A DNA stretch of 30,176 nt from Actinomycetes bacterium (GTDB taxonomy: Bacteria > Actinomycetota > Thermoleophilia > Solirubrobacterales > 70-9), in NCBI GenBank assembly GCA_023436605.1, contig JAEZIQ010000040.1:1-30176 (forward strand), written 5' to 3'. Positions 8,314 through 15,205 of this stretch are shown one piece after another. Position 1 is the first letter of the stretch. Each line of letters opens with the position of its first letter. The notes below the pieces were generated by a model that was not told where the DNA came from, made no database searches, and saw only the letters and a list, made by a program, of their open reading frames with translations. The translations under genes and the position numbers were made by a program.

Positions 8314-8675
8314 TGGAGACGGCGGGAATTGAACCCGCGTCCGCAGCCGCGTGTCGAAAGGCGTCTACAGGCTTAGCCAGCGCTTTGTTCTCGTCACCCG
8401 GGGTCCGCGCTGGCGGGCACTACGGGTGACAAAGCCTCTTGAATGTCCCCCGCCGGTCGAGGCGCTCCTTTGGGGTGAGCCCGTTTCTGAAGCCGGATTT
8501 CCACCCCACGGGCCGAGGGCGGGCCGACTCTCGTTACCTAGGTATCAGCTAGGCGGCGAGGGCGTACGAGTGTTCGTCGCCGTATATGGTTTTTTGCCGA
8601 TTTTTTACGAGGCCATCGACATCCTCGACCTGCAACCTCCCGCACGGACCGACTACGTCGAAGCCTGTCGTCCCC
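8314..8675 (-). ncRNA. ssrA: tmRNA (transfer-messenger RNA)
   Basis: A 362-nt tmRNA that rescues stalled ribosomes by acting first as tRNA-Ala and then as a short mRNA. The 5' end GGGGACGACAGGCTTCGACG and the 3' end GGTTCAATTCCCGCCGTCTC plus CA are diagnostic: GGGGACG pairs with CGTCTCC to form the 7-bp acceptor stem, and the T arm carries GGTTCAATTCC. The conserved GCCTCGTAAAAA lies upstream of the tag reading frame, and the frame ends in the YALAA degradation signal. CCA is not encoded (the discriminator A at 8314 is followed by TCA), so it must be added after transcription. The intervening part should hold the pseudoknots. SmpB, its protein partner, is encoded 4.3 kb away on the same strand. 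Confidence 0.97.
8549..8581 (-). other. tmRNA tag reading frame, GDEHSYALAA-stop
   Basis: The frame ending GCC-CTC-GCC-GCC-TAG gives ten codons, Gly-Asp-Glu-His-Ser-Tyr-Ala-Leu-Ala-Ala. Gly as resume codon (GGC at 8581-8579) is inferred by aligning GCCTCGTAAAAA and the following A-rich stretch with the E. coli tmRNA; the C-terminal YALAA is certain. Confidence 0.8.
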
Positions 8676-8704
8676 TTGGATGGTGTGCCTCACCATTGTA
8701 CGGT
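8676..8704 (+). promoter_or_regulatory. Candidate promoter for the flavoprotein gene, overlapping the ssrA promoter
   Basis: On the plus strand TTGGAT (8676-8681), a 17-base spacer and TACGGT (8699-8704). A dyad ATGGTG-N5-CACCAT (8680-8696) sits inside it and touches the ssrA minus-10 box. The match is weaker than that of ssrA. Confidence 0.4.
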
Positions 8705-8723
8705 GTCGGAAATGCCTGGTCAA
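8695..8723 (-). promoter_or_regulatory. ssrA promoter, sigma-70 type
   Basis: On the minus strand TTGACC (8723-8718), a 17-base spacer and TACAAT (8700-8695) match the housekeeping consensus. Transcription would start near 8688, about 13 bases before the mature tmRNA 5' end, leaving a short leader for RNase P to remove. Confidence 0.8.
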
Positions 8724-8778
8724 AAGGGCATGCGGGCGGGCAGCAGGCCCGACAGCGACCATCAATCAAGGAGGCAGT

Positions 8779-10152
8779 TTGAGCATCCACGAGTTTGACG
8801 TCGTCGTCCTCGGAGCGGGTCCCGCAGGAGAGGTATTCGCCGGGTCCGCAGCCGATGCGGGGTTGAAGACCGCGCTGGTCGAGCAGCACCTGGTCGCAGG
8901 CGAGTGCTCCTATTACGCATGCATGCCGTCGAAGACCCTGCTCCGCCCCGCGGAAGTTCTGGATGAAGCTTCCCGCACCGAGGGTGTCCGGCAGATGCTT
9001 TCGGGTTCGCTCGACGCCGAGGCAGCTTTGGCCCGTCGCGACGAGGTGATTCACAACCTTGATGACTCCTCTCAGCTTCCCTGGCTCGAGGGGAAGGGCA
9101 TCGAACTCTTCCGCGGCACTGGCGTGATCGCCGGTGAACGGGAAGTCAGGGTCGACGGCGAGGTCCTGGTCGCCAACCGCGCCGTCGCGATCGCGACCGG
9201 TTCTTCAGCCGCGATCCCGCCGATCCCCGGCCTGGCCGACGCCCCGATCTGGAACAACCGCCAGGGCACCACCGCCGAAGTGGTTCCTGGGTCACTGCTC
9301 GTGATCGGTGGCGGGCCGGTCGGCTGCGAGCTGGCGCAGGCCTGGTCCAGTCTCGGCTCAGAGGTAACCCTGTTCGAACCCGAGGCGAGGGTGCTGGCCC
9401 ACGAGGAACCGTTTGCCGCGGACCTGGTCGAACAGTCCCTGTGGGAGCACCACGGCGTAACCCTGGTCACCGGAACCGGGGTCGACTCGGTCACCACCTC
9501 GGAGGCAGGGATCACGGTTTCGGCCGGAGGAAAGCAGTACACGGGAGCGCAACTGCTGGTGGCAACGGGACGGCGACCCCGCACCGACCGGATCGGCCTG
9601 GAGTCGATCGGCATCGACGGAGGCCAGCACCTCGAGACCGACGACACCTACCGGGTCAAGGGACACGACTGGCTTTACGCGGTCGGTGACGTCAACGGCC
9701 GGGCCCTGCTCACCCACATGGGCAAGTACCAGGCCTGGGTCGGTGTGCGGACTCTGCTGGGCCACGAAGTGGAGAACCGGGCCGAGAAGAACGGGGCCCC
9801 CAGAGTCACCTTCACCAACCCCCAGGTCGCAGCTACCGGTCTCACCCTCGCCCAGGCAAAGGAGCGGGGCATCGACGCCGTACCGGTTGACGTCGACACG
9901 AACTCGACCGCCGGGGCTTCGTTCACCGGCAAGGGAGTGGAGGGAAAGTGCCGACTGGTGGTCGACCAGACGGACGGCCGGATCGTCGGCGCCACTTTCT
10001 GTGGATTCGAGGTCAGCGAATGGATCCACGCGGCGACGATCGCCGTGACCGCCCAACTTAGAATCGATGATCTCCGCCACGCGGTCGCCCCCTTCCCTAC
10101 CCGCAGCGAAATCTGGCTGAGGCTCTCGGAAGCCTGGGAGGACCGCCAGTAA
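8779..10152 (+). CDS. FAD-dependent pyridine nucleotide-disulfide oxidoreductase
   Basis: A 457-residue flavoprotein of the dihydrolipoamide dehydrogenase/mercuric reductase superfamily. The start is TTG 8779, set by AAGGAGG four bases upstream and by the family N-terminus FDVVVLGAGPAGE; longer frames run back into ssrA. It has an FAD-binding GxGxxG (residues 11-16), a redox-active cysteine pair C43-x4-C48 in ECSYYACMPSKTLL, an NAD(P) fold at LLVIGGGPVGCELAQ, and the second FAD motif LYAVGDVNG. The C-terminal dimer motif reads APFPTRSE, with Phe439 where classical members have the proton-relay His of HPTxxE; Glu444 is kept. It is therefore disulfide-competent but probably not a standard lipoamide dehydrogenase; the substrate is unknown. 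It is likely co-transcribed with the phosphoesterase 10 bases downstream. Confidence 0.9.
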   Translation: MSIHEFDVVVLGAGPAGEVFAGSAADAGLKTALVEQHLVAGECSYYACMPSKTLLRPAEVLDEASRTEGVRQMLSGSLDAEAALARRDEVIHNLDDSSQLPWLEGKGIELFRGTGVIAGEREVRVDGEVLVANRAVAIATGSSAAIPPIPGLADAPIWNNRQGTTAEVVPGSLLVIGGGPVGCELAQAWSSLGSEVTLFEPEARVLAHEEPFAADLVEQSLWEHHGVTLVTGTGVDSVTTSEAGITVSAGGKQYTGAQLLVATGRRPRTDRIGLESIGIDGGQHLETDDTYRVKGHDWLYAVGDVNGRALLTHMGKYQAWVGVRTLLGHEVENRAEKNGAPRVTFTNPQVAATGLTLAQAKERGIDAVPVDVDTNSTAGASFTGKGVEGKCRLVVDQTDGRIVGATFCGFEVSEWIHAATIAVTAQLRIDDLRHAVAPFPTRSEIWLRLSEAWEDRQ

Positions 10153-10162
10153 AGTTCCGGTC

Positions 10163-10762
10163 ATGCGCATACTCGCCTTCAGTGACCTCCATACGGATCT
10201 CGACCAGGCCGCCAGGCTGACCGAGATGTCAAGAGAAGCCGACGTCGTTATCGGCGCCGGCGACTTCGCCTCGATCCACAACGGCCTGGAAGCGACGATC
10301 GAGGCCCTGAGTGGCATCGAAACCCCCACCGTGCTGGTTGCCGGCAACAACGAGACGCTCGATGCGCTGGAGGAAGCTGCCGCTGGCTGGACCGCAGCCA
10401 CCGTCCTGCACGGCGACTCGGTCGAGATCGAGGGCACGAACTTCTTCGGGCTCGGCGGCGGGATTCCGGTCACCCCCTGGGACTGGAGTTACGACGTCGA
10501 AGAGGGTGAAGCCGAAAGCCTGCTTGCCGATCTGCCCGAGGGCGGGGTCCTGGTCGTGCACTCGCCGCCGAAGGGTCACTGCGACGAGGCCGGCAACGGC
10601 CTGAGTCTCGGGTCAACCGCGATTCGCAAGGCGATCGAAGACAAGCAGCCGAAGCTCGCAGTCTGCGGTCACATCCACGAATCCTGGGGCAAGACCTCCA
10701 AGCTAGGCGAAACCGAAATCGCCAACCTGGGCCCCAAGGGAACCTTCTTCACCCTGACGTAG
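10163..10762 (+). CDS. Calcineurin-like metallophosphoesterase
   Basis: A 199-residue single-domain metallophosphoesterase with all family motifs for a two-metal site: SDLHTD (D8, H10), GAGDF (D34), GNNE (N62), the central His in VVHSPPKGH and the C-terminal CGHIHE. There is no signal peptide or extra domain. The substrate cannot be told from sequence; members act on nucleotides, phosphodiesters or phosphoproteins. The start ATG 10163 lies 10 bases after the flavoprotein stop, suggesting one transcript. The first conserved motif begins at residue 7, so the start is well placed. Confidence 0.87.
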   Translation: MRILAFSDLHTDLDQAARLTEMSREADVVIGAGDFASIHNGLEATIEALSGIETPTVLVAGNNETLDALEEAAAGWTAATVLHGDSVEIEGTNFFGLGGGIPVTPWDWSYDVEEGEAESLLADLPEGGVLVVHSPPKGHCDEAGNGLSLGSTAIRKAIEDKQPKLAVCGHIHESWGKTSKLGETEIANLGPKGTFFTLT

Positions 10763-10795
10763 CCACGGGCTCACCCTCAGGTAGCCGCACACGGA

Positions 10796-10830
10796 GTCCG
10801 ATCATCCATTCATGGATGTCGTGATCGGAC
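10796..10830. repeat. Imperfect palindrome between convergent genes
   Basis: GTCCGATCA (10796-10804) is matched by TGATCGGAC (10822-10830), with an inner TCCAT/ATGGA arm. It lies 34 bases after the metallophosphoesterase stop. It may serve as a terminator without a T run, as is common at high GC. Confidence 0.6.
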
Positions 10831-10865
10831 GGGTTGAACTTGGAGGCGGAGCGAAGCTCGCCGAC
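10830..10865. repeat. Two-copy intergenic repeat, copy A
   Basis: CGGGTT, six variable bases, then a 24-base block at 10842-10865 that recurs at 25190-25213 with a single substitution (C10852 against T25200) and the same six-base spacing after CGGGTT. The block contains the mini-hairpin GAGC-GAA-GCTC. Both copies lie between convergent genes. Confidence 0.75.
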
Positions 10866-10898
10866 TACTTATGTGGTCGGACCCCGCCCGACTTGCAG

Positions 10899-12962
10899 CT
10901 AGATGGTTATGCGTCCTTCAAGGCTTTCGATCAGGTCGGCGGGAAAACCGGGGACCTTTTCCAGATCTTCGATCGAACCGTAGCCACCGAAGCGCTCGCG
11001 GTAGGCGAGGATCCGCGTCGCCTGGGTCACCGAAAGCCCGGCTTCCCGGAGTTCCTCGAAAGTCGCGCTGTTCAGATTGACGGCGTCGGCGTCGGCCGGG
11101 GGCGCGGATGTCGAGCGACCGAAAAGACCTTTGCGCTGCGGGGGCGGCAGCGGGGCATCCTCGGCTTCGTGTGCCCGGGTTTCAGACCGCTCGGGGGCCG
11201 GTGGCTCCGGTGAGGCGGGCGGGTCGTCGGGCGCCGCGGCAGGCGGATTCGGTGCCGCCGACCTGAGATCGCTCTGCTCGAGCGCCGCGGCCGCGGCCCG
11301 TTCTGCGGCTTCCGCCCTGGCCTCGGCCTCGCGGGCCCGTTGTTCGGCCCGATCGATGCCGCTGACAACATCGTTGAGGCGTTTCTCCCGCTCTGATTCC
11401 TCGACCTTGAGCTGGGCCAGCCGCTCCGCGAAAGCGGCACGGCGTTCGGCGTCTTCGGCCCGTTGTTCGACCCGGCGAAGACGGTCCTCCGCCTCTCGCA
11501 GGGCCCGGTCCCGTTCTTCGCTGTTCTCGCTGAGCCTGCGCTCGACAGCGGCGAGTCCGGGGGAAAGCTCGGCGTCTGGTCCGAGCAGACCGGGTTCCGG
11601 CAGGGGTTCCGCAGCCGGTTCCGGTTCGGCAGGGCGGGGCGTCTGGGTCGCCTTGATCTCGGCGACCTTGGCCCGAAGTCGCTCTTCCGCCGCAGCTGCG
11701 GCTCCCGCGTCGGCTGCCGGGACTTCCGGCGCCGCGACAGGCTCAACGTCAGCAAGCGCATGCTCGGGAGCCATGCCGGGTTCGGGCGCGATCACCGGAT
11801 CGAGGACTTCCGGCCCTTCCTCCTGCGGCTCCGGCTTGCTGGCGCGGGCGGCCGCCAGTCCGCCGACGGCCCCGGCCGCGCCTCCAGCCAGGAATTCGCG
11901 GGCAGCGTTCCCGGTCGCAGCGTCGGCTCCCGGACTCTCGATCGAAGGCTCGTGAATGATCCCGGTGGGCGCTTCAGGCGAAGCCGTCGGCTCCGGCGCG
12001 GGGGTTGCCGGCTCGTAGTCAGGCTCTTCGTACTGTTCCTGGTAGCCGGCCTCCGACTGCTGGTATTCGACTTCCCCAGCGCCGAACTGGTCCGCCTCAG
12101 GGGCCTGGTAGCTCTCTTCGACGGGCTGAACTGCGTCCGGCGTCACCACTCCGGCAGCGGGAGCCGTCTGGCTCGGGGAAACCGGGGCCGGTACTGTCTG
12201 ACCGGAACCATAGGTGGCCGGGGCATAGGGCTCCGGCGCGATCGGAGCCTCGACGGCATCGAACCTTGCCATCGCGCCCGCCGCGATTTCCTGGTCGCGG
12301 GCCCCCTGCTTTTCGGCTTCAACCGGGTCGAGCCCCCCGGTAGCGGCAACTCCGGCGGCACCCGCCGCGGCGACACCGGCAGCAGCGGCCGGCGGGATCG
12401 GGGCTTCGCCCCTGCGGGCGGCCTTGCGACCCTCGATCCCCTGCTTGCGTCGCAGCCGTTCCTCTTCACGGGAGCGCTGGATCGCCGCTCTCTTGCGCCG
12501 GCGGAGCTCCGAGGCGCTGGGTACCTGAGCGGGCTGTTCCCGCGGGTCGTCGCCGGGGAGGCCACCCGCATTACGCATCGACTTGTTCGACTTCGAGGCC
12601 TTGGGAGTGCCGGCGAGCTTCGACTTACGAGGCCTTCCCCGCATGATCAGGATGCCGGCGATGATCGCCGCCAGGACGATGATTCCGATGATGAACCAGG
12701 GAGCGTTGTCGGTCACGAAGTCGGAAGCCTTCTCAAGTGCACTCTTGTCGTCGTCGGAGGACTGGCCCTGTTCCTCCAAGGCGTCCATGGTCGCCTGATC
12801 GATAGTAAGCGGAGCCTCATTGCCTGGGTCAACCGTGGTCGTGTCGGGAATGTTGGGAATCGTGGTTGCGCTTGACGGCTCGTCCACGGCCAGCGCGGCG
12901 CCAGGTCCAAGCATCGTGGCCGCAAGAACTACGGGGAGAAGAAGGTTCCTTGGCTTCATCAT
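10899..12962 (-). CDS. Membrane-anchored Ala/Pro/Glu-rich protein with C-terminal helix-hairpin-helix domain (ComEA-like)
   Basis: A protein of about 687 residues, from the ATG at 12962 (or the adjacent ATG at 12959). It has a signal-like N-terminus (cleavage near ALA25), a Thr/Asp-rich outside segment, one transmembrane helix at about 89-107 (WFIIGIIVLAAIIAGILIM) and a basic stop-transfer RGRPRKSK. A long low-complexity Ala/Pro/Glu region follows, then a charged coiled coil at about 480-590. The last 60 residues (VNLNSATFEELREAGLS onward) form a tandem helix-hairpin-helix as in the DNA receptor ComEA. Unlike ComEA, positive-inside topology would put this domain in the cytoplasm. Last gene of the ftsE-smpB operon, four bases after smpB; no Shine-Dalgarno is evident. 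A role in DNA or RNA binding at the membrane is inference. Confidence 0.82.
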   Translation of the reverse strand: MMKPRNLLLPVVLAATMLGPGAALAVDEPSSATTIPNIPDTTTVDPGNEAPLTIDQATMDALEEQGQSSDDDKSALEKASDFVTDNAPWFIIGIIVLAAIIAGILIMRGRPRKSKLAGTPKASKSNKSMRNAGGLPGDDPREQPAQVPSASELRRRKRAAIQRSREEERLRRKQGIEGRKAARRGEAPIPPAAAAGVAAAGAAGVAATGGLDPVEAEKQGARDQEIAAGAMARFDAVEAPIAPEPYAPATYGSGQTVPAPVSPSQTAPAAGVVTPDAVQPVEESYQAPEADQFGAGEVEYQQSEAGYQEQYEEPDYEPATPAPEPTASPEAPTGIIHEPSIESPGADAATGNAAREFLAGGAAGAVGGLAAARASKPEPQEEGPEVLDPVIAPEPGMAPEHALADVEPVAAPEVPAADAGAAAAAEERLRAKVAEIKATQTPRPAEPEPAAEPLPEPGLLGPDAELSPGLAAVERRLSENSEERDRALREAEDRLRRVEQRAEDAERRAAFAERLAQLKVEESEREKRLNDVVSGIDRAEQRAREAEARAEAAERAAAAALEQSDLRSAAPNPPAAAPDDPPASPEPPAPERSETRAHEAEDAPLPPPQRKGLFGRSTSAPPADADAVNLNSATFEELREAGLSVTQATRILAYRERFGGYGSIEDLEKVPGFPADLIESLEGRITI

Positions 12963-12966
12963 TGGA

Positions 12967-13455
12967 TCAGGAACGATACCGCCCCTTGAATTCCCTTTCG
13001 ATATCCCGGCGCACGTCGCGATCGGCAATTTCGCGGCGGCGATCCTTGCCCTCCTTGCTCCGGGCCAGTCCGAGTTCGACTTTTGCCTTTGGGCCCTTGA
13101 AATAGACGCGTGTAGGGACCAGCGTGAGACCCTTCTGCTGGGTGGTCCCGATCAGCCGTTCGATCTCCGCCCGGTGCAAGAGAAGTTTCCGCGGCCGCTC
13201 CGGTTCGTGGTTGTTGATCGTCGCCGGCGCGTAGTGGGGAATGTGGAGGTTGCGCAGCCACACTTCTCCGTCTTCGACCACCGCGTAGGCGTCGCTCATC
13301 TGGGCGTTACCTTCCCTTAGCGCCTTCACTTCGGTCCCGAGTAGGGCGATTCCAGCCTCGAACTTCTCGACGACCTCGAACTTCTGCCTGGCCCGCCGGT
13401 TCGTCGCTACGTCGCCGGACGCGGGTGCGCGCTTTTTCTTGTTCTTCTTCGCCAT
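12967..13455 (-). CDS. smpB: SsrA-binding protein SmpB
   Basis: A 162-residue tmRNA partner that binds the tRNA-like domain and brings it to stalled ribosomes. Family features are clear: the basic N-terminus AKKNKKKR, RRARQKFEVVEKFEAGIALLGTEVK split by the usual spacing, NLHIPHYAP, PERPRKLLLHRAEI and LVPTRVYFK, then a Lys/Arg-rich C-terminal tail, which enters the mRNA channel in known structures. Length is typical. The start ATG 13455 is 10 bases after the RNase R-like stop, within one operon. Confidence 0.97.
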   Translation of the reverse strand: MAKKNKKKRAPASGDVATNRRARQKFEVVEKFEAGIALLGTEVKALREGNAQMSDAYAVVEDGEVWLRNLHIPHYAPATINNHEPERPRKLLLHRAEIERLIGTTQQKGLTLVPTRVYFKGPKAKVELGLARSKEGKDRRREIADRDVRRDIEREFKGRYRS

Positions 13456-13465
13456 CGGCCCCTGA

Positions 13466-15205
13466 TTATCCGTCAGCCGGGAAGAGATCGACCCGGCCCT
13501 GCGGAGAATCCACCTTGTCGACCTGAACCGCCAGGGAATCTCCGAGGCTCACCTTGCGGCCCGTCTTGCTTCCCACCAGCGAGGTTTCCTCCTCGTTCAG
13601 CTCGAAGCGTTCTCCGCGGATCCGCCGGGCCGGCACGAAGCCTTCATATACGTCTCCCAGACGACCACCGAAACGAACGAAGCAGCCGGAACGGATAACT
13701 CCGGACACTTCGCCCTCGAACCGCTTGTCGTAGCCCTCTTCGAAGAGCTCGCGTTCGAGCAGGAACGCCCCGCAGATGTCATCGGTGTCCCGCTCGAGCA
13801 GCATCGCTTCCCGTTCCCGTTCGGAGGCGTGAAGCGCGGCTTCTGCCACTTCCCCGGTGCTGGGACCCTCCTCCCCGCCGCCGACCGCCGAGAGCAGGGC
13901 ACGATGGACCAACAGATCGGGAAAGCGCCGAATCGGCGATGTGAAGTGACAGTAGGCCTCGCTGCCCAAGCCGGCATGGCCGAGGTTTCTTTCCAGATAC
14001 CGGGCCGGTTTCAGTGACCGGAGGATCAGCGAGCTGTAGGCATCGGCGCCGTGGCCCCGTCGCTTTGCTTCGCGGGCAACCGAACGCGAGGCTTCGACGG
14101 CCAGCTCGCCCGCGACGGTGGGACCCAGGCCGGCCGGCACCGGTGGCCCGGGCAGCCCGAGCGACGCGAGCTGACCGAGCATCTTCTCGACCCGGTCGGG
14201 GTCGGGCAGCTCGTGGACCCGGTAGACCGACGGGATTCTGCGAGTGCTGGTCAACTCGGCAACCTGCTCGTTGGTCAGGACCATCAACTGCTCGATCAGG
14301 CGGTGGGCCTCGGTCTGACGCTCAGCGGTCGCCCCGGTCACGTTCCCTTCTCCGTCGAACTGGAAAGTCGGTTCGGTCGAGTTCACTTCCAGTGCCGATC
14401 CGGCTCTACGGTCGGCGAGGACCGCGGCCGCATGGCGGGTCAGATCGATCTGGTCGCGGACCGGTTCCGGGGCGGGCTCGTGGCCGGCGAAGATCCGGTC
14501 GAGCTGGTCATAGTCGAGTCGTGCGTCGGACCTGATCCGGCTCCGGTAGAAGGACGCCGAGGTCACCTCGCCAGAACCGGAAAGGACGATCTCGCTGGTT
14601 ACCGCGAGTCGCTCCTCTCCCGGGGAGAGGGAGCAGACCCCGCTGCTCAGCACATGCGGCAGCATGGGCTCGACCGACGTCGGGACGTAAGTGCTGTTGG
14701 CGCGCCGGAAGGCTTCCTCCTCCAGCGGCGATCCGGGCCGGACGAAAGCCGAGACGTCGGCGATGTGGATCCAGAGCCGGACACCATCCCCTTCCCGGCT
14801 CGCCGAGACCGCGTCATCGAAGTCGCGGGCAGTCGACGGATCCACGGTGAAGGTTGGCAGCCCGGTCAGGTCCTGACGGGGAACCTCGGCCGGACTCTCT
14901 GCCGCGGCTTCGGCCGCTTCCTCGATGAAGCGCGAGAAGCCCCGGCGTCCGAGCCGCTCCAGCGCCTGGGCCTCGGAAACGTCCCGGGCGTTGTCGATCC
15001 GGCCGAGGTCGCGGATCAAACGGGCTCTCCCCGAGCCGAACTCGACCCAGCCGATCTGGCCTTCCCGGGTCCGGGTCTTGCGGTCGAGGGCGACTCCCTG
15101 GCCCGGTTCGAAAAGGGGGCGAGCGGAAGTGAACCTGCCCTTGCGTTCGAGCAGGGCCACCCTCCGCACGCCCCTCGGAGCCCCGGGGCGTCGGGCAGCC
15201 ATCAC
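13466..15205 (-). CDS. Compact RNase R/RNase II family 3'-5' exoribonuclease
   Basis: A 579-residue processive exonuclease. The RNB catalytic centre is complete: D122, D128, D130 and D131 in FTVDPSTARDFDDA, followed by HIADVSAFV, RANSTYVP, MLPHVLSSGVCSL and CHFTSPIRRFPDLLVHR (about residues 115-480). A C-terminal S1-like domain (about 500-575) includes SGVIRSGCFVRF. It is shorter than usual RNase R (700-800 residues): the N-terminal cold-shock region is reduced to about 110 residues and there is no Lys-rich tail. The start is GTG 15205 or the next ATG 15202; the GTGA overlaps the stop of the S41 gene, indicating translational coupling. Adjacent smpB supports a role in degrading mRNAs freed by trans-translation. 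Confidence 0.92.
   Translation of the reverse strand: MMAARRPGAPRGVRRVALLERKGRFTSARPLFEPGQGVALDRKTRTREGQIGWVEFGSGRARLIRDLGRIDNARDVSEAQALERLGRRGFSRFIEEAAEAAAESPAEVPRQDLTGLPTFTVDPSTARDFDDAVSASREGDGVRLWIHIADVSAFVRPGSPLEEEAFRRANSTYVPTSVEPMLPHVLSSGVCSLSPGEERLAVTSEIVLSGSGEVTSASFYRSRIRSDARLDYDQLDRIFAGHEPAPEPVRDQIDLTRHAAAVLADRRAGSALEVNSTEPTFQFDGEGNVTGATAERQTEAHRLIEQLMVLTNEQVAELTSTRRIPSVYRVHELPDPDRVEKMLGQLASLGLPGPPVPAGLGPTVAGELAVEASRSVAREAKRRGHGADAYSSLILRSLKPARYLERNLGHAGLGSEAYCHFTSPIRRFPDLLVHRALLSAVGGGEEGPSTGEVAEAALHASEREREAMLLERDTDDICGAFLLERELFEEGYDKRFEGEVSGVIRSGCFVRFGGRLGDVYEGFVPARRIRGERFELNEEETSLVGSKTGRKVSLGDSLAVQVDKVDSPQGRVDLFPADG

Noticed and set aside
8314..8345. A stand-alone tRNA, suggested by the GGTTCAATTCC T-arm
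   Set aside because: The sequence is the tRNA-like 3' end of tmRNA; its acceptor partner is 330 bases away at the ssrA 5' end and there is no anticodon arm nearby.
8538..8600. An alternative tmRNA tag frame beginning at GCA and reading AKNHIRRRTLVRPRRLADT
   Set aside because: It lacks the universal hydrophobic ALAA-type end, while the neighbouring frame ends in YALAA followed by a stop.
11463..12875. A 470-codon open frame on the plus strand opposite the helix-hairpin-helix protein gene
   Set aside because: It is the antisense shadow of an Ala/Pro/Glu-rich gene, gives a Gly/Arg-rich product with no domain, and has no ribosome-binding site. The opposite strand has a signal peptide, a membrane helix and a known domain.
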